64,000 bases of DNA from Anniella stebbinsi (Eukaryota; Chordata; Lepidosauria; Squamata; Anniellidae), in assembly GCA_029215795.1 (NCBI GenBank), contig JARDYH010000007.1:102935263-102999262 (forward strand), read 5' to 3'. Numbering within the stretch: position 1 is the stretch's first letter; each line of letters starts with the position of its first letter. The position numbers and the translations under genes were made by a program. Positions 22,271 to 35,200 of the stretch are shown piece after piece. The notes below the pieces were generated by a model, which was not told where the DNA came from, did no database searches, and saw only the letters and a program-made list of their open reading frames with translations.

Positions 22271-22590
22271 TAGGCTGACCAGATAAAATCCAGGTAGGGC
22301 TCATGTAACTTTAACAGTTGTAGAGAAAAGGGAATTTCAGCCAGTGTCATTTGTATGCAATTAGTTCCTGGTGAAATTCCCTCTTCATCACAACAGTTAA
22401 CATTGCAGGCACTATACTAGAGTGACCATATACAAAAGAAGGCAGGGCCCCTGCAACTTTAACCGTTGTGATGAAGATTGAATTTCACCAGGAACTAATT
22501 GCATACAAATGACACTGGCTGAAATTCCCTTTTCTCTTCAACTGTTAAAAGTTACATGAGCCCTGACCTGGAATTTATCTGATCACCCTA
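22271..22590 (-). mobile_element. 320-bp double-palindrome hAT-like element, copy 4
   Basis: TAGGCTGACC ... GATCACCCTA, flanked by an exact 8-bp duplication GTGTACGT (22263-22270 and 22591-22598). The asymmetrical centre is inverted relative to copies 1 and 3 (CACTATACTAGAGTGACC), so this copy inserted in the other orientation. Confidence 0.9.
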
Positions 22591-24034
22591 GTGTACGTCT
22601 ACCTGTTAAAGCCAGTTATTTATTGTGCATATTTTTAATGTATTTCAATCATATTCTCATTTTTGTCATATTGAGGGTCCACTGATTTGTTTGGTGCTGG
22701 CCACAGCAGAACCATAAAAAAGCATATATGCATTCTTCATAATTGATGAATTATTGCACGCTTGTCGTGTCAACTGCTGAGTGAAATATTATCTTGTGAA
22801 AACTGGTTCTCATACGGTGACTGAATTTTAACTCAGGCAAAAGTCCAACTTGTCTCCTATCAACCACTCATATGTTCATGTTTTCTTTATTAATTTGTCA
22901 AGAAAAGCCAGAAGTATGTCCAAGATTTTGAGACACTTGTAGTCCAACCCTAAAAAAAAAAACCTACAGGAGTTAATGTTGCAACAGTATAAGCAGCGCT
23001 AAACTTGGCCACCAGAGGGAGCAGACTCACCACTTCCAGTTTCCACTGGGGGTGCTTCAGGAGGCGGCATTTATTGTAGCAAGTGCCCTGTCTCATTCAT
23101 GGAATTTTATCCCTAGGTGTGGGGTGGGGCAAGGTGGGGGTGTTCATGTGCGTCCAGAGATTGGATTCATTTGCAACCCTTCCTTATTTTACTACCACTT
23201 CTTGTGTCTTTTCACCTACCACACACACACACACAAAATCATTAAGCAGGGAAGATGGAATAGCTCCACAATATCTTTTGATTGACAGTGATAGGAGTCA
23301 TCTAGTAGCATTCCAGGAGGGTACCAAATATGATGCACACACCCAATGGTTCCTAGCTACTAGAGAAACTCACAGAATATGTAACAGAAAAGAGAATAAT
23401 TCAGAAAAGAACAGATTCGAAGGATATAGGTTCATAGATAGCCACTGAAGGAATTGGAGGCAGGAATTCAGCTTTGTATACATAGCAAAACATCAGTGTA
23501 CCATTCCTTAAAACGTGACTGTGTAACAATGGTGATACCATTAACGGAATTCATAGTAGGTGTGACTATCAGTCATGTTCTAAACAGAAGTGTTTCGTAT
23601 CCCAGCATTCGATTCTCCAAGAAGTGGGGTAACCATTTTGTTCTAACAAGCATGCCAAGGTGTAAAATGAGGTAGAATTAAATGTCAGAGGGCTGATTAC
23701 CTCATGCAGTGCAGCCTTTTGGGGGTGGATCTTGCATTTCAATGTTCCTCTACATATAAAACACCAAACTCCCTGCATGTAGAAAATTAGCACAGCACAT
23801 CTATTCCCTTCATGAGTTACTGGGGTGGCAAGTAGAGACAAACCATTTCACTAGTGACAGCCCATGACTCCAGTTGTGGAATAGCTTCCACTGAGAGGTT
23901 TGCCAGATGCTCACTTAGTTACCTTTTCAGGGCTGAGTGAAGACCATTCCCCCCCCCCCCAGGCATTTAAAAATCTAACTTCTAGCAAAATCCTTTGAAT
24001 GTCTACTCAGAAGTCCAACTGAGTCCAAATAGGA
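22591..24034. other. intergenic, nothing recognised
   Basis: Includes a short (CA)n at 23220-23236 and a 12-C run at 23949-23960. No gene is supported. Confidence 0.35.
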
Positions 24035-24350
24035 TAGGCTGATCAGATAAAATCCAGGTCAGGGCTCATGGAACAACAGTTGTAGAGAAAAGGGAATTTC
24101 AGCCAGTGTCATTTGTATGCAATTAGTTCCTGGTGAAATTCCCTCTTCATCACAACAGTTAACATTGCAGGCACTATACTAGTGACCATATACAAAAGAA
24201 GGCAGGGCTCCTGCAACTTTAACCGTTGTGATGAAGAGGGAATTTCACCAGGAACTAATTGCATACAAATGACACTGGCTGAAATTCCCTTTTCTCTTCA
24301 ACTGTTAAAAGTTACATGAGCCCTGACCTGGAATTTATCTGGTCACCCTA
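24035..24350 (-). mobile_element. double-palindrome hAT-like element, copy 5
   Basis: TAGGCTGATC ... GGTCACCCTA, same orientation as copy 4. Flanks AAATAGGA (24027-24034) and AATTAGGA (24351-24358) match at 7 of 8 bases, an aged target duplication. Confidence 0.85.
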
Positions 24351-24894
24351 AATTAGGACCCAGGTGAGTGTGCATAGAATTGCAGGCAGCCCTACTAAAT
24401 TAATTATACTCCATACTTCATCCCACAGCACTTTTCATATGGTTCTCTGAGTCTCCCATCCAGAGTGCTTAAGAGTCAAACCAGCTTAGCAGAACTACAT
24501 GGCATCCTTATCAGTAACCCAGGGGTTTACTAATAAACGCCCAAATATAATACATAGGAGAAGCCTATACATCATCCCAAACATTTTAAAGGACATTCCA
24601 GCATGATATCGTTTTAACTAGAAGTTAACAAAACTGATTCTATCCTATTCAGGTTTTATTGAAGCCATGGGGTTCCTTACCCACTACATGTATTTAATTA
24701 GCATAGAATAATCTAGAACAATATTCTTATCACCCATTACTCTGAACAGATCATTAATTTTATATACATTTGGGGTCTGCTAAGAAATACCAGATCTTCG
24801 ACTTTTTTTATGGGGTGGATTAAGTGCACAGCTATACTTTTTCCTCCTTCCATAATTCTAGAACCTATGTTCATAACGAAGTTGAATAATGGGA

Positions 24895-25195
24895 GATGCG
24901 GTCCATATGAAAAGTACTTCACACAGTGCGTAATCAAAATGTAGAATTTGCTAACGAACTCTAATGATAGCCACCAACTTGGGACAGCTTTAAAAAGAGA
25001 CTCGTTAAATTCATGGAGAAGGCTATCAATTGCTGGTATCCATGATGGTTATATACTGCTTCCAGTATCAGAGGCAGCACGCCTATGCACACAGCTGGGC
25101 GAGTGCTATTATGTTCATGTCCTACTTGTGGACTTCCTATGGTCATCTGGCTAATGAAGATGTGTTGTAACGAACTAGGCCCGACCAGATGGCAT
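24895..25195 (+). mobile_element. CR1 LINE 3' fragment
   Basis: 'GCTTTAAAAAGAGACTCGTT', 'AAATTCATGGAGAAGGCTAT', 'ATCAGAGGCAGCACGCCTAT' and 'CTTGTGGACTTCCTATGGTC' follow the CR1 3' region also seen at 47757-47970. It lies just beyond the 3' end of PTMS, in the opposite orientation. Confidence 0.7.
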
Positions 25196-25244
25196 GCTGA
25201 TGTGCGTCAGAATTAAGATACACCACAGACAAGCACAGATTTCT

Positions 25245-26193
25245 TGAAATCTTTTTGAAAGGTTTTTATTTACAGTGCTAAACAATATATATATTTATAT
25301 TTCTCATCCTCATAATGTTTGTGCCATAGAAAATACTGCAGATGGGTCTGCTTTAATTTACAAAGAAAAACAACTGAAGCACCTGAAGGGAACAAGGGAG
25401 AAATCAAAATTTGGTCCCTAATTAAGAAAAACAAACACATACACACCCAAATGAGGAAAACACACTGGATCACATCTTACTTTACACATTAAAAACAAGC
25501 TGTGTCTTCTGGAAGAAAAAAAAGTTTACCAGATCCAGCTTGCTGCCATGTAAATTTGTACAAAACGTTATCAATTAAAAACTGTCAATTTTATTTAAAC
25601 ACATGTCACTGTATTTTTTAATATTTTGCCTTTTCCCAGCTATGGAAAGGGAACAAGGCACAGGACAGGAACACATCACTGTAAGATTCCGTGCCCCTCA
25701 ACTTCCTGTACTCCAGATTTGATTTAACCCTTTCAGCACCATGTTTTCCACATTTTTGTGGAATTCTGTAAAGAGCTGAAGAAAGAAGGGGAAAGGGGAA
25801 ACGCTTGTCTAGGGCAGAAGAGGTGCTGAAAGCAGAGGCATGTGAGGATCTCAGGCAGCAAGGGCAAGAGGGTGCTTGAGAACAGGAAGGAGGAAGCCAT
25901 TTTTCTAGGTATTGGGGGTTATTAAAATGGGAGGGTGGAGGCAAAATCAGCAGCTCGGGACTCATGAAACCACAGGGAGCACTGTAATAGGGAACAGATT
26001 TTGGGGCTGGAGAAGAGCTATCTTCAGCTTCCTCTGCTTTTGTCAGAAAGCACATTTAACCCCGCCTCTTCCTCATCCGCAACTGGCAGCACTGAAACAG
26101 GTGCTTGTACAGATGGAGGAATAAAGGTAGGAGGAATAAAGGTAGGAGGACAAAGGGACGGTGGCAAAGAGGGGGGAGAGGAAGGGGGAGGAA
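25245..26193 (-). other. PTMS 3' untranslated region with two poly(A) signals
   Basis: Downstream of the PTMS stop, minus-strand AATAAA hexamers occur at 25595-25590 and 25270-25265. They would give 3' UTRs of roughly 620 or 940 nt. The proximal site fits a short transcript better. I cannot say which is used without RNA data. No coding region interrupts this stretch. Confidence 0.55.
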
Positions 26194-26244
26194 TCAAGCA
26201 GAAGAGCCATTTTCTGTTTTCTTTCTCTTTGGGTCCACTTCATC
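26194..26244 (-). CDS. PTMS: PTMS coding exon 5 (C-terminus)
   Basis: Acceptor TCCTGTGCAG|GAT. Encodes DEVDPKRKKTENGSSA and TGA. The DPKR.KTENG.SA ending is diagnostic of parathymosin. Confidence 0.95.
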   Translation of the reverse strand, partial: DEVDPKRKKTENGSSA

Positions 26245-29200
26245 CTGCACAGGAAAAAAATGGGCACCTTTGGTCAGATATTCATCAGCATAGTTGAAAG
26301 TGTTCATGTATTTTGTTGGTTTCACAAAATTATAGGTGTTTAGAAGAATCGGTACGTGGACCAAGACATTGTCTAGATGTTGTGCACATTGTTGAATGCC
26401 ACGAGTTTCTTTTGAGGGGTAACAAATCAAATAGTGCAATAGACTTTGCTACAGTTCCAGGAGAACGGGAAACCCCAACAGCAAGTGTCAAGAACTGAAT
26501 TTCAGTAAATTTTAGAGCAGAGGGCAGAAATTTAGATTTCATTGGTATGTGCCTTGTCCTACTTTTCTTTAGGGCCTATCCAGAAAACTCAGTCAATTAA
26601 TATCCAAGTCACCATTTCTCTTTTGTTTAATACAATGAAGTGGGCAGGGTAGGGAAGGTTTTCTCCAGAAAAATAACACACTACCATATTTTCTATAGTA
26701 TAAGAACACTGCTGTTTGCATACTCAGAAAATGCAATACAGATAGGGTTCTATCTTCTGTGATTTTTTAGTGAAGATAATTGTGTCTCAGCTGCTCCTGT
26801 ACTGTGAAGGATGGTAGCAATGTGACAGCATATCAGTTGCCATCACTGTGCTATCTGAACTGTTGTCCCAACTTCAATGATGAACTCCATCCTACGTAGG
26901 CATTAAGTGATGACAACATGCTATGTACAAAGGGGAAAAAACAAGTTCTGGAAGAACTCTAGTCCAATATATGCACTGAGGAGGTTGGAAGGGGGAAACT
27001 TTTAAGTTCAAATCTTGCACTGTTGGCAGTAAAGTAGGAAAAATCTTGAGTGTCTGTTTCCCAAGGCAGTTGCTGCCTCACTCACCAGCAGAGCCTTCCC
27101 CAAACTGGTTTGTGGGATTACAACTCCTATCACCTCTCAATTGCCATGCTAGCTGAGAATGATGGGTGTTGTAGTCCAGCATCTCTGGAGGCACCAGGTT
27201 GGGGAAGGCTGCACTGACAATGCATAAATACAATTGTGAGCGAATCTGGAATGTCGCTTCCCCTATTTATACTTCTACTGCATATGATCCAGACTATGCA
27301 GCAACCTTCCCATCTCTCATTTAAATTGCTAGCAACCTTGCAAAATAGGTGCCTATTATTCAAACTTCTGTATATGCAGCATTGTGGAGAGGCAGTGATC
27401 TGTTCAAAACCATACAGTATGTTTGTAGGTGAATTGAGAATGTAAGAGGACAATGAAGTGCATATAAAGAGTCACTGCCACCAAGTGTGAACTAACAACT
27501 CACATTCCACGAAGCCCATTGCCTTTGGTTTGTGACAACATTACCAATTGTCCAGACCTGTTCTATACTTGACTTAGTAATGGCCATTCAGTGAATAAAG
27601 TCTCAGCAGTCCTAGAGACAGATGTAAAGAACTTGAACTTAAGAACTTGCACCAAACAAACAGCTTGGCATGGTCTGAAGATGAACTTCATCTACTTGTT
27701 GGCCATCAGTTCACATCCAGGATCTCAATTTCAGATATGAATTCTCCCAATGATTCCCAGGAATTGCCAGCAAATACTTATAGCCCTAATCCACCTAAAG
27801 AGGAAGACGCCACGATTAATTCCACAGAATAGTGATCCCTGCTCTGTTCACCACATCCAGTTTATAAAACCACAAATTGAAGCTGTTGTGGTGATAACAG
27901 CCCCAAACACTGCTGATGCGATCATAATACTGAACAGTGATGCTATGGCTCAGTGATATAGTTCCCATGTATTCCCAGCCAGGCAAAACAGAACCACCAC
28001 CCCCAACTCAACACGGAACCCTCCCCCCACTCATGCTTTTTTTTACGTGGTTTCTACTTACCTCTTCCTGCTTCTTCTCCGCAGATCGTTTTACTGCATG
28101 TGAGTCTGGTTCCTGTTCATTCTCATCATCTTGGAATTAATGGGAGGAAATGGTAAACCACAGTCAAACAAACATGAAATTCAGTGGGGTGTTGGGGTGT
28201 TCACCTCACAAACTGCTCATTCTCACCTTCATCTTCTTCATCTTCTTCATCATCTTCCTCAGGATTTGCATCTTCATCATCTTCCTCTTCCTCAGCTCCA
28301 TTTTCATCATCCTGCATAAGGCCACAGAAGAGAGTAGCTGCAGTCTGCCAACCAGTATCTCAAACTGTTATCCTCATACACCCAATTCCACATTACATGG
28401 AATCTGCTATCCCCATAGCTTCTCTCCTTCTCTTTCCATTGCTCCACAAACTTGCTCTATTTTACATATCTGAACATATAAAAAGCTACAGCAATGCGTG
28501 GCAAACTAGAGGTTCTGAGCTATGAGAAGAACTTTGGTTGTGTTGCTAAGCAACACAATAAACACAGCTGATACAGATGGCACTGAAACGTATCATTGTT
28601 TCAATGATATCATTATTTCAATGATAGGGGGAGCGGCTAGAAGGGAGCAAAGGGAGCAGCTAGGAGGGGGAAGTCCAATGGACACCCGGTCGGCCTTGCA
28701 TCTAGAAAACCAAAGCAGCCACCCCTGTGCATTTAAAGAAATTTATGCTACTGAGCAATAAAATACTACTACGCAGATGCTCTCTGCATACATCAAGCTA
28801 GTTTATTATATTACACTTATACCCCATACCTTCCCAGAGACGCTCAGAGTGCCCTACATGAGTCCCAAATGCTGTCCCACACAGGCAACATACAGGGCCA
28901 GAGCTGCTCAGCTTCGGCAGTAACACTGTGCCATGCCCTTTCAGACTATTCTCTTCTCAACTGAGGTTGCCAAGATTTCTTCATAGTTTCTGGTCATATC
29001 GCTTTTTTGTCAGCTTTCTTCACCACTCTCTTGCTTCTCAAAGCACAGCTATCCTGCATCCATGCAGAGTGAGCACCTTTCCGCATTGGTTGGAGGGGCT
29101 CGTATGGGGGATTTTTTGGCACTGGGGTGTGTGGATGCACATTCAGCACATCTGACCTGCAGTGTGAGCACCTCTGCATAAAACACCTAGGACCCCCTGC

Positions 29201-32200
29201 TAATCAACGTTGTTCTCATGGCTGGAGCTCACACTGAGGATATGGAGCATAGGGCTATCAATAGCAATTACTTCTGGGTACCAGGTCCAAATTAGATGTC
29301 ATCATGCAGAAGACCCAGGATTAGGATCACTCTTAATTTGTTTTTCATGGGGCTGCTTTGAAGATTGTGGAAGTGGCACTCCGGGAGTGGGTTTCAACTC
29401 TTTCCCAAACCTAAACCCCCTGAAACCACTATTAGCTATGCAGCTGGAGGGTTGGAGTAAGGTGGGGGAGAGAGATAGGTACAGAGACACAAGCTCCCAG
29501 AAGCATCTGGCTGGCCACTGTTGGAAACAGAATGCTGTATTGAATGGTTCCTTGAGCTTATCAAGCAGGGGCACTTTTTATGGTCTCATGAAAACTCAAT
29601 CTCACAACACTGGCTCCTTTTTGCTTTAGGGATTTCTTCATTCCCATCTGGTTTTAGTTAATGCGGAGGGTACAAGGAACTCTTGCAGTCACGCTGCCAG
29701 GAATTCTACCTTTACTCACCATCTTGGAATGTATACATCATGCCTATAACCAACCCAATTCTGCGTACTAGAGGCCTCTTTGAGAGGTACTTTGGGTTCT
29801 AAAGGTTGCTCTCTCACATGCTTTAAGTGGTGGTAGACTGCAGCAGTTCCAACATGCCACATTGTGGGTTCTCCAGGCAGCTAGGATTGTGGCCTATTTC
29901 CCTTACTACAGGGCAGACAAAAACAACAACAAAAATAACCCCGGGAGATGGAATTCCCCCGCCCACCTGCCCAGCCCATCACTGCAACATTATGCAAAGA
30001 AAAGCCTGTTGGAACATCAGCCTGCCAAGCAGCTGTTAGCGGGACAGAGCCTTTGCCAGGAAAACAGACAGCAACCCTAAGAAGACTCGATTCAAGCATA
30101 CAGAAGTCCTATAGGCTTGCCTTTTTTTCCTTCCCTGCCAGTTTGATAGATTTGATTTCCTATCCTTAAAATATGACTCACGGTTGGGATCCCTAGAGAA
30201 CCCTCCCTGCCCCTCTAGCCTTTCACTGGCCTTTCTAGTCCCTAGCGTGGCCCAAGTCTTTTCTTCAGTCTTTCTCCCACCCCAAACAGTTTCCAGTGTC
30301 GAATTCCTGAAATCTCAGCTGCTGGACACTCCTTGGCATCTTCCACTTTGCCCAGCGTTGATCAACTGTTGCTGGTAGATCATACTTGCCATCTTTCCGA
30401 TTGTCCCTCCCTTCTGGAAACTGCATTCGCCACTCTGCTGTCAGAAGAATTATCTCTCGAGCATCGAGCTCAGGAGGAACGACTCCTGCCAGTTTGAAGC
30501 AGAAGCTGTACAGAGGAATGCTGACTAGCTGGGCGCTTCTGACATAATGAAGGGGAGGCAGAGGGAAGGGACAGAACACGCTCACACATCTTCCATGCTG
30601 GCTCCTGTTTTAAAGGTTTTTCTTGGTCTCATTCTTGCCATGCCCTTTCACCCCCTCCTCCACCAAATGCATGCCTGATTACCTCTATGATCTCCTTCTT
30701 TTCTTTGCGGGCAGACTTCTCCTCATGTTTCTCCTTCTTTTCTTTCAAGTCCTAAAAGATGGTATGAGAAATATATTAGCTTCATATTGTAGGGACTGAA
30801 AGAAGAGCTTGTAAGAGAAGGCATAATGGCAAAATAGTAAAACCGGTGAAGAAGAGGGTGCCACTCAAGTAATTGCATTTGGAGAACAGATAGTGAAATG
30901 CAGCATGGTCAAAAAAATTAAAACGGAACATTGCTCCTACAGTTGCACTATAGATTTATTTCTTTAACCATCAAGATCAAGAACCTGCCACTTTGAGACA
31001 AACAAGGAAATACAGGCAAGACATTAAAGCCATGAAAGCCTCAATGTGGAGGATTAGCTGAAGTCTTGCAAATGTTATCAGCAGTTGTGGCAAAATTTAC
31101 CTTTAGCCCAAGGTTGATAATGCAAATGGCAGCCTTTTCCCACGTGTAGCGCAATCTACCAGTCCACTGCCATGCAGCTCTCATTAATTTTATTGGGGCT
31201 TGCATGAAAGGATTTCCCAGTGGATCATGTCCTGTGGGTTAGTTCTGTCTCCCCACTCTGCCAACCAGATAGTGATGCATAAAATCTACCACCCAATGCA
31301 GCCCTCAGCCCACCCCCTTCACGTTGCCGCATGATAGGACTACCTGTCTGTTCTGTTTGGGGGGTTTAGGCTACAATTTAGTTCATTCTAAAAAAGGAAG
31401 CCCTGAACAGAATGTCTTTATACAGACTAACACGTTGTCTACCAATGCAGGTGTGTCTACGCTACTGGTCCTTGCGCTTCATTATAGTGTAGGTCTGTTC
31501 TTGTGGTATGCAGTTTATTTGTCTTTGGTCACCTCTATCAATGTTGTGCTATTAAGGTAACTGGGCTATCCTCGGGGAGAAAGTTTAGAGTTTGTCTATG
31601 ACCACTTCCCTTTTAGATAAGAACAATGCTCAATATCTATACAACGTGTTTTCTAAGAGTTCAAAGCATTTCATTTTTTTTTTCTGTAGCCCTTCCAAGA
31701 ACTCTGTAAGATAGTATTATCCCCATATTGCAGATGGGAAGTTGTGGCTGAGAGACTAGTAGCTTAGCTCACAATTGAAAGGAGAGTTAAATGTCAGGCC
31801 TTATTCCCATAACTCTGGCGTCTCCAACATGGTGCCTACAGACACCTCTGTTGGTGGCTGCCTGGCTCTCCTGATTTTTATTTTATTTTTAAAGTAGTAG
31901 TAGTAGTATTCATAATTTAACTGGGATACTTCAAGTCAAAGGACTGACCTCTAGCACCATATTTATTGGGGTTCAATAAAATTGTTTCAGAGATGGTTTT
32001 GTAGCTCAGATCCCACTTCTACCTTATACTTAGAACCTTAGACTTAAGTCTTGGGCTCTTGAAAACTTTTCTCTTAGTCTCACCAGTTTGCCTTCTGGGA
32101 AAGGAATGTTTTGTGACCAGCCATGCCAACCATTTTATGAATGAGCAAGCCATTTTGTAAGAGTGCTCACAAAACTCACTCAAAACTCCATGTGACCCAT

Positions 32201-35200
32201 CTACCAAAAAGGTTGGAGACCCATTCCTTAATTACTATGTTTCTTTAATAACATATTGCGAAAGTGTGCAATTGTATATTCCCAACTAACAAAAATTTCT
32301 TACAAACCAAGTCTAAAAGAAGGCCCCTGCCCCACTGAATTTGCCATCATTGAAGGAGACAGGAACAGTTTTTGCAAGGAAACCTGGGGGTGCAATTGTG
32401 CTTGCAACAAGGCATGGGCTCCCCAAGTGTTTGTTTCCTTGCAAAAATCATTGCTTATTTGATGCCACTGTTATGCCAGCAATTTTAGCAGCAGCAGAGA
32501 TGGAGTGCAGCCCCTGGTGGGTTCCACAGGGGACAATGTGGCCATCAACCCATGGAAATTGCCCATCACGGCTTTATGTGAAGACACATTCTTTCTAGAA
32601 TGGACTATCCCATAACTTTCCTCTAGAGGGCATCAGTTGCTTTCCTGAGGTATGAGACTTTCCTGAGCCTCAGAGGGAGACAAAACGCTGGCCTAGATAC
32701 ATTCAAGTCTCACCTAGATTGGCCAGTTCGGTGTCATATCAGCATCTGAATTTCCACTGCTAGTCTTTTAAACAGAACCTTATTCTAAAGGTCCAGATTC
32801 AAATAAGGTTCGTCTTAAAAAAAGAAAAGAAAAAAAAGACCCAGAACATTTTCTTAGCTGATTCATGTGCTCCCCACTCCTCAAAGCCAGAGACATTGGG
32901 TGCTTCAGAGGAGGATTTTATAATGCAAGCACACAGCCTTATGTTGGGCTTTTGCAGAAAAGTCCAGATCAGAGGTGGGTAATCTGGGGCTCTCAGCCTC
33001 ATTTTCTGCTGCCCTTGGCCTATTTTCAAGAACCCTCTACAATGAAACCCTCTAGCATGAGTGATCAGTCCCTTCCCTGGCAGCTCACTGCATGGGAAGG
33101 AAGAAGGAAACAGCAGTGGCAGATAGAGAAATGGACTGGCCCACCCACTTTTGGCATTGGCCCTGATCACCAGCAGCATGCAGCCCCCAACAGATTATGC
33201 ATGAGGGAATGCACAATGCCTTTTGAATCAATGGAACTAGTTTAAGTCCCATTGATTTCAATGTTTCTACTTGAAATATGGCCAAGTGTGGATCCAATCC
33301 AATGAACTGTAATTGACATAGATCTCTGTCTTTTTTTAGGAACCTTACATATCCCTCCCCACTCACACTATTTGTGATCATTTTCTGAACTCTCAGCTGG
33401 AAGGGTGGTGTTCTGGCTAATTGTCTACAATGGTCCTAACCAATAAAGCTTCCCATAACTGATACTGGATGCAAGATCTGTCACCAACCATCTTAACAGG
33501 AACATAATCCACAATGTAAAACAGCAAAAAAGAAAAGGAAAGAAAACTACTGAGGAAAGTGTTATGACCCATCCAACTCCGCTGCTGACATAACAAACTG
33601 GGGAAAGGGAGACCAGGGATCACCATGGAGCAAGGCTTTGCTTCTACACAGATTACATGCAATTACTAGGCACATGGTTCGGCCCTGTCAAAAGAACAAC
33701 CCTGACCTGTGTGTAGAAGATTATTTTTTCCAAGTGTTGGTTCGATCTCTGGTTTTCTGATTCAAATCAAGAAAGTAAAGCAGAGGAAGGCTGAGCTGCC
33801 TGCAATATTTAACCTTTATCCCCATGTCCCGGGCTGCCCTTTGGGTTGCTGTAATTAATAATTTTCCCTACAGGGGAAGGGACCTGCACAACTAGCGAGA
33901 AAACATTGTGCAAGCCCCAAGCCCTGGAACGCCACATTCTTTATGATCTGCCTTTCCCATGTATCTTCCCCTCTTTTCTGACACAAAAGAGGCTTTTCCC
34001 CACCCACCCCACCCAGGCAGCAGAGAGGCCTGCAATGCAATCCTATGCATGTTTACTCAGAAAAAAAGTTCCACTTTGCTCAATGGGGTTTACGCTCTCA
34101 CATAAATATGCACAGGATTGCAGCTTTAAAACGTAGGCATTCCATTCCCAATGCTGCTGAGGGAAACAGCTAAATGAAGAACTCTTACTAATGGCAGGGG
34201 ATTCCTATTTATTTATTTATTTGTGTCCCCCTTCTCACATCCCACCCCCGCACTCCAATGAACATTTTCGACCTGGTCTCATTCTTAAAACCAGCTTACC
34301 ACAAGCAAATCCCACTCGCAGTTCCCTCCTCCCCCCATCCATTTAAGGAGTCGCGTGCCTTTCTGCGGGTTGTGTTTCTCTTACACCGTGGGGGTGACCT
34401 TGCCCCACAAGTAGCAAAGCAACCCGCTTTCCCGCTTCGCTCAACGCCCGCACTGGAAGTACAGCGAGCAGCCTTTCCGCAAACCCCCCCCCCCCCGCCC
34501 AGCTGTCGTTCCCACGACGCAGACTACACGTGCGCCCGCTCTCACACGCACTCGCACGCCGAACATCCTACCAAAGTCAGGAAACAAAGCAACGAACGCG
34601 GAAGACCCCACCGCCTTCGGGAACGGGAAACATGGTTGCGGAGAGGGGCCCATATGTTGGCAACCTGGCAGACGCGCGCGCGCACGCTCGCGAATTGCCT
34701 TCCATTTTCCCCCTGGCTTTTGTGTCGCTCGCCTCCGCCTCGCTGCTCCGTTGCCTAATAAAGCGAAACCGTTTGAGTTCCTCTCTTCTCTATTCCGAAG
34801 CAGCCGGGTGGGAGGACCGGCGTCGTTCTTTGAAAGCGATGCCTTTCCTCGCATTGAGCCCAGGAGGGCGCACGGTTTGTAAGGCACGAACCCCCATTAA
34901 AACTAGCGGGACTTAAAGAGGACGAGGGAGAGCGATGGAGCTCGTGGGAATGGCGGTGTTCGCCTTTACCACAGCCAGGGCCGCTCCTCTGACAAGAGCA
35001 ATTCTTCCCCCTTTCCCCAGCCTCAACACCCAGGGGGCCCTTGGGCAGAAAATAAACACACTCGCTTGCCTGCCCGGCCGCGCGCGCGTTTGGGTGAATG
35101 GCCACCGCGGCGAGGGGGCCAGAGGGCACAGTGCCCACACGCGGCTCGGCCTGCGTGTATTTCCCTGACCCGGGTCAGGCGGTTCTTTTCCAGGGGAGCG

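Noticed and set aside
28184..28525. Serine-rich plus-strand open frame
   Set aside because: It is the antisense of the Asp/Glu codon run of PTMS exon 3.
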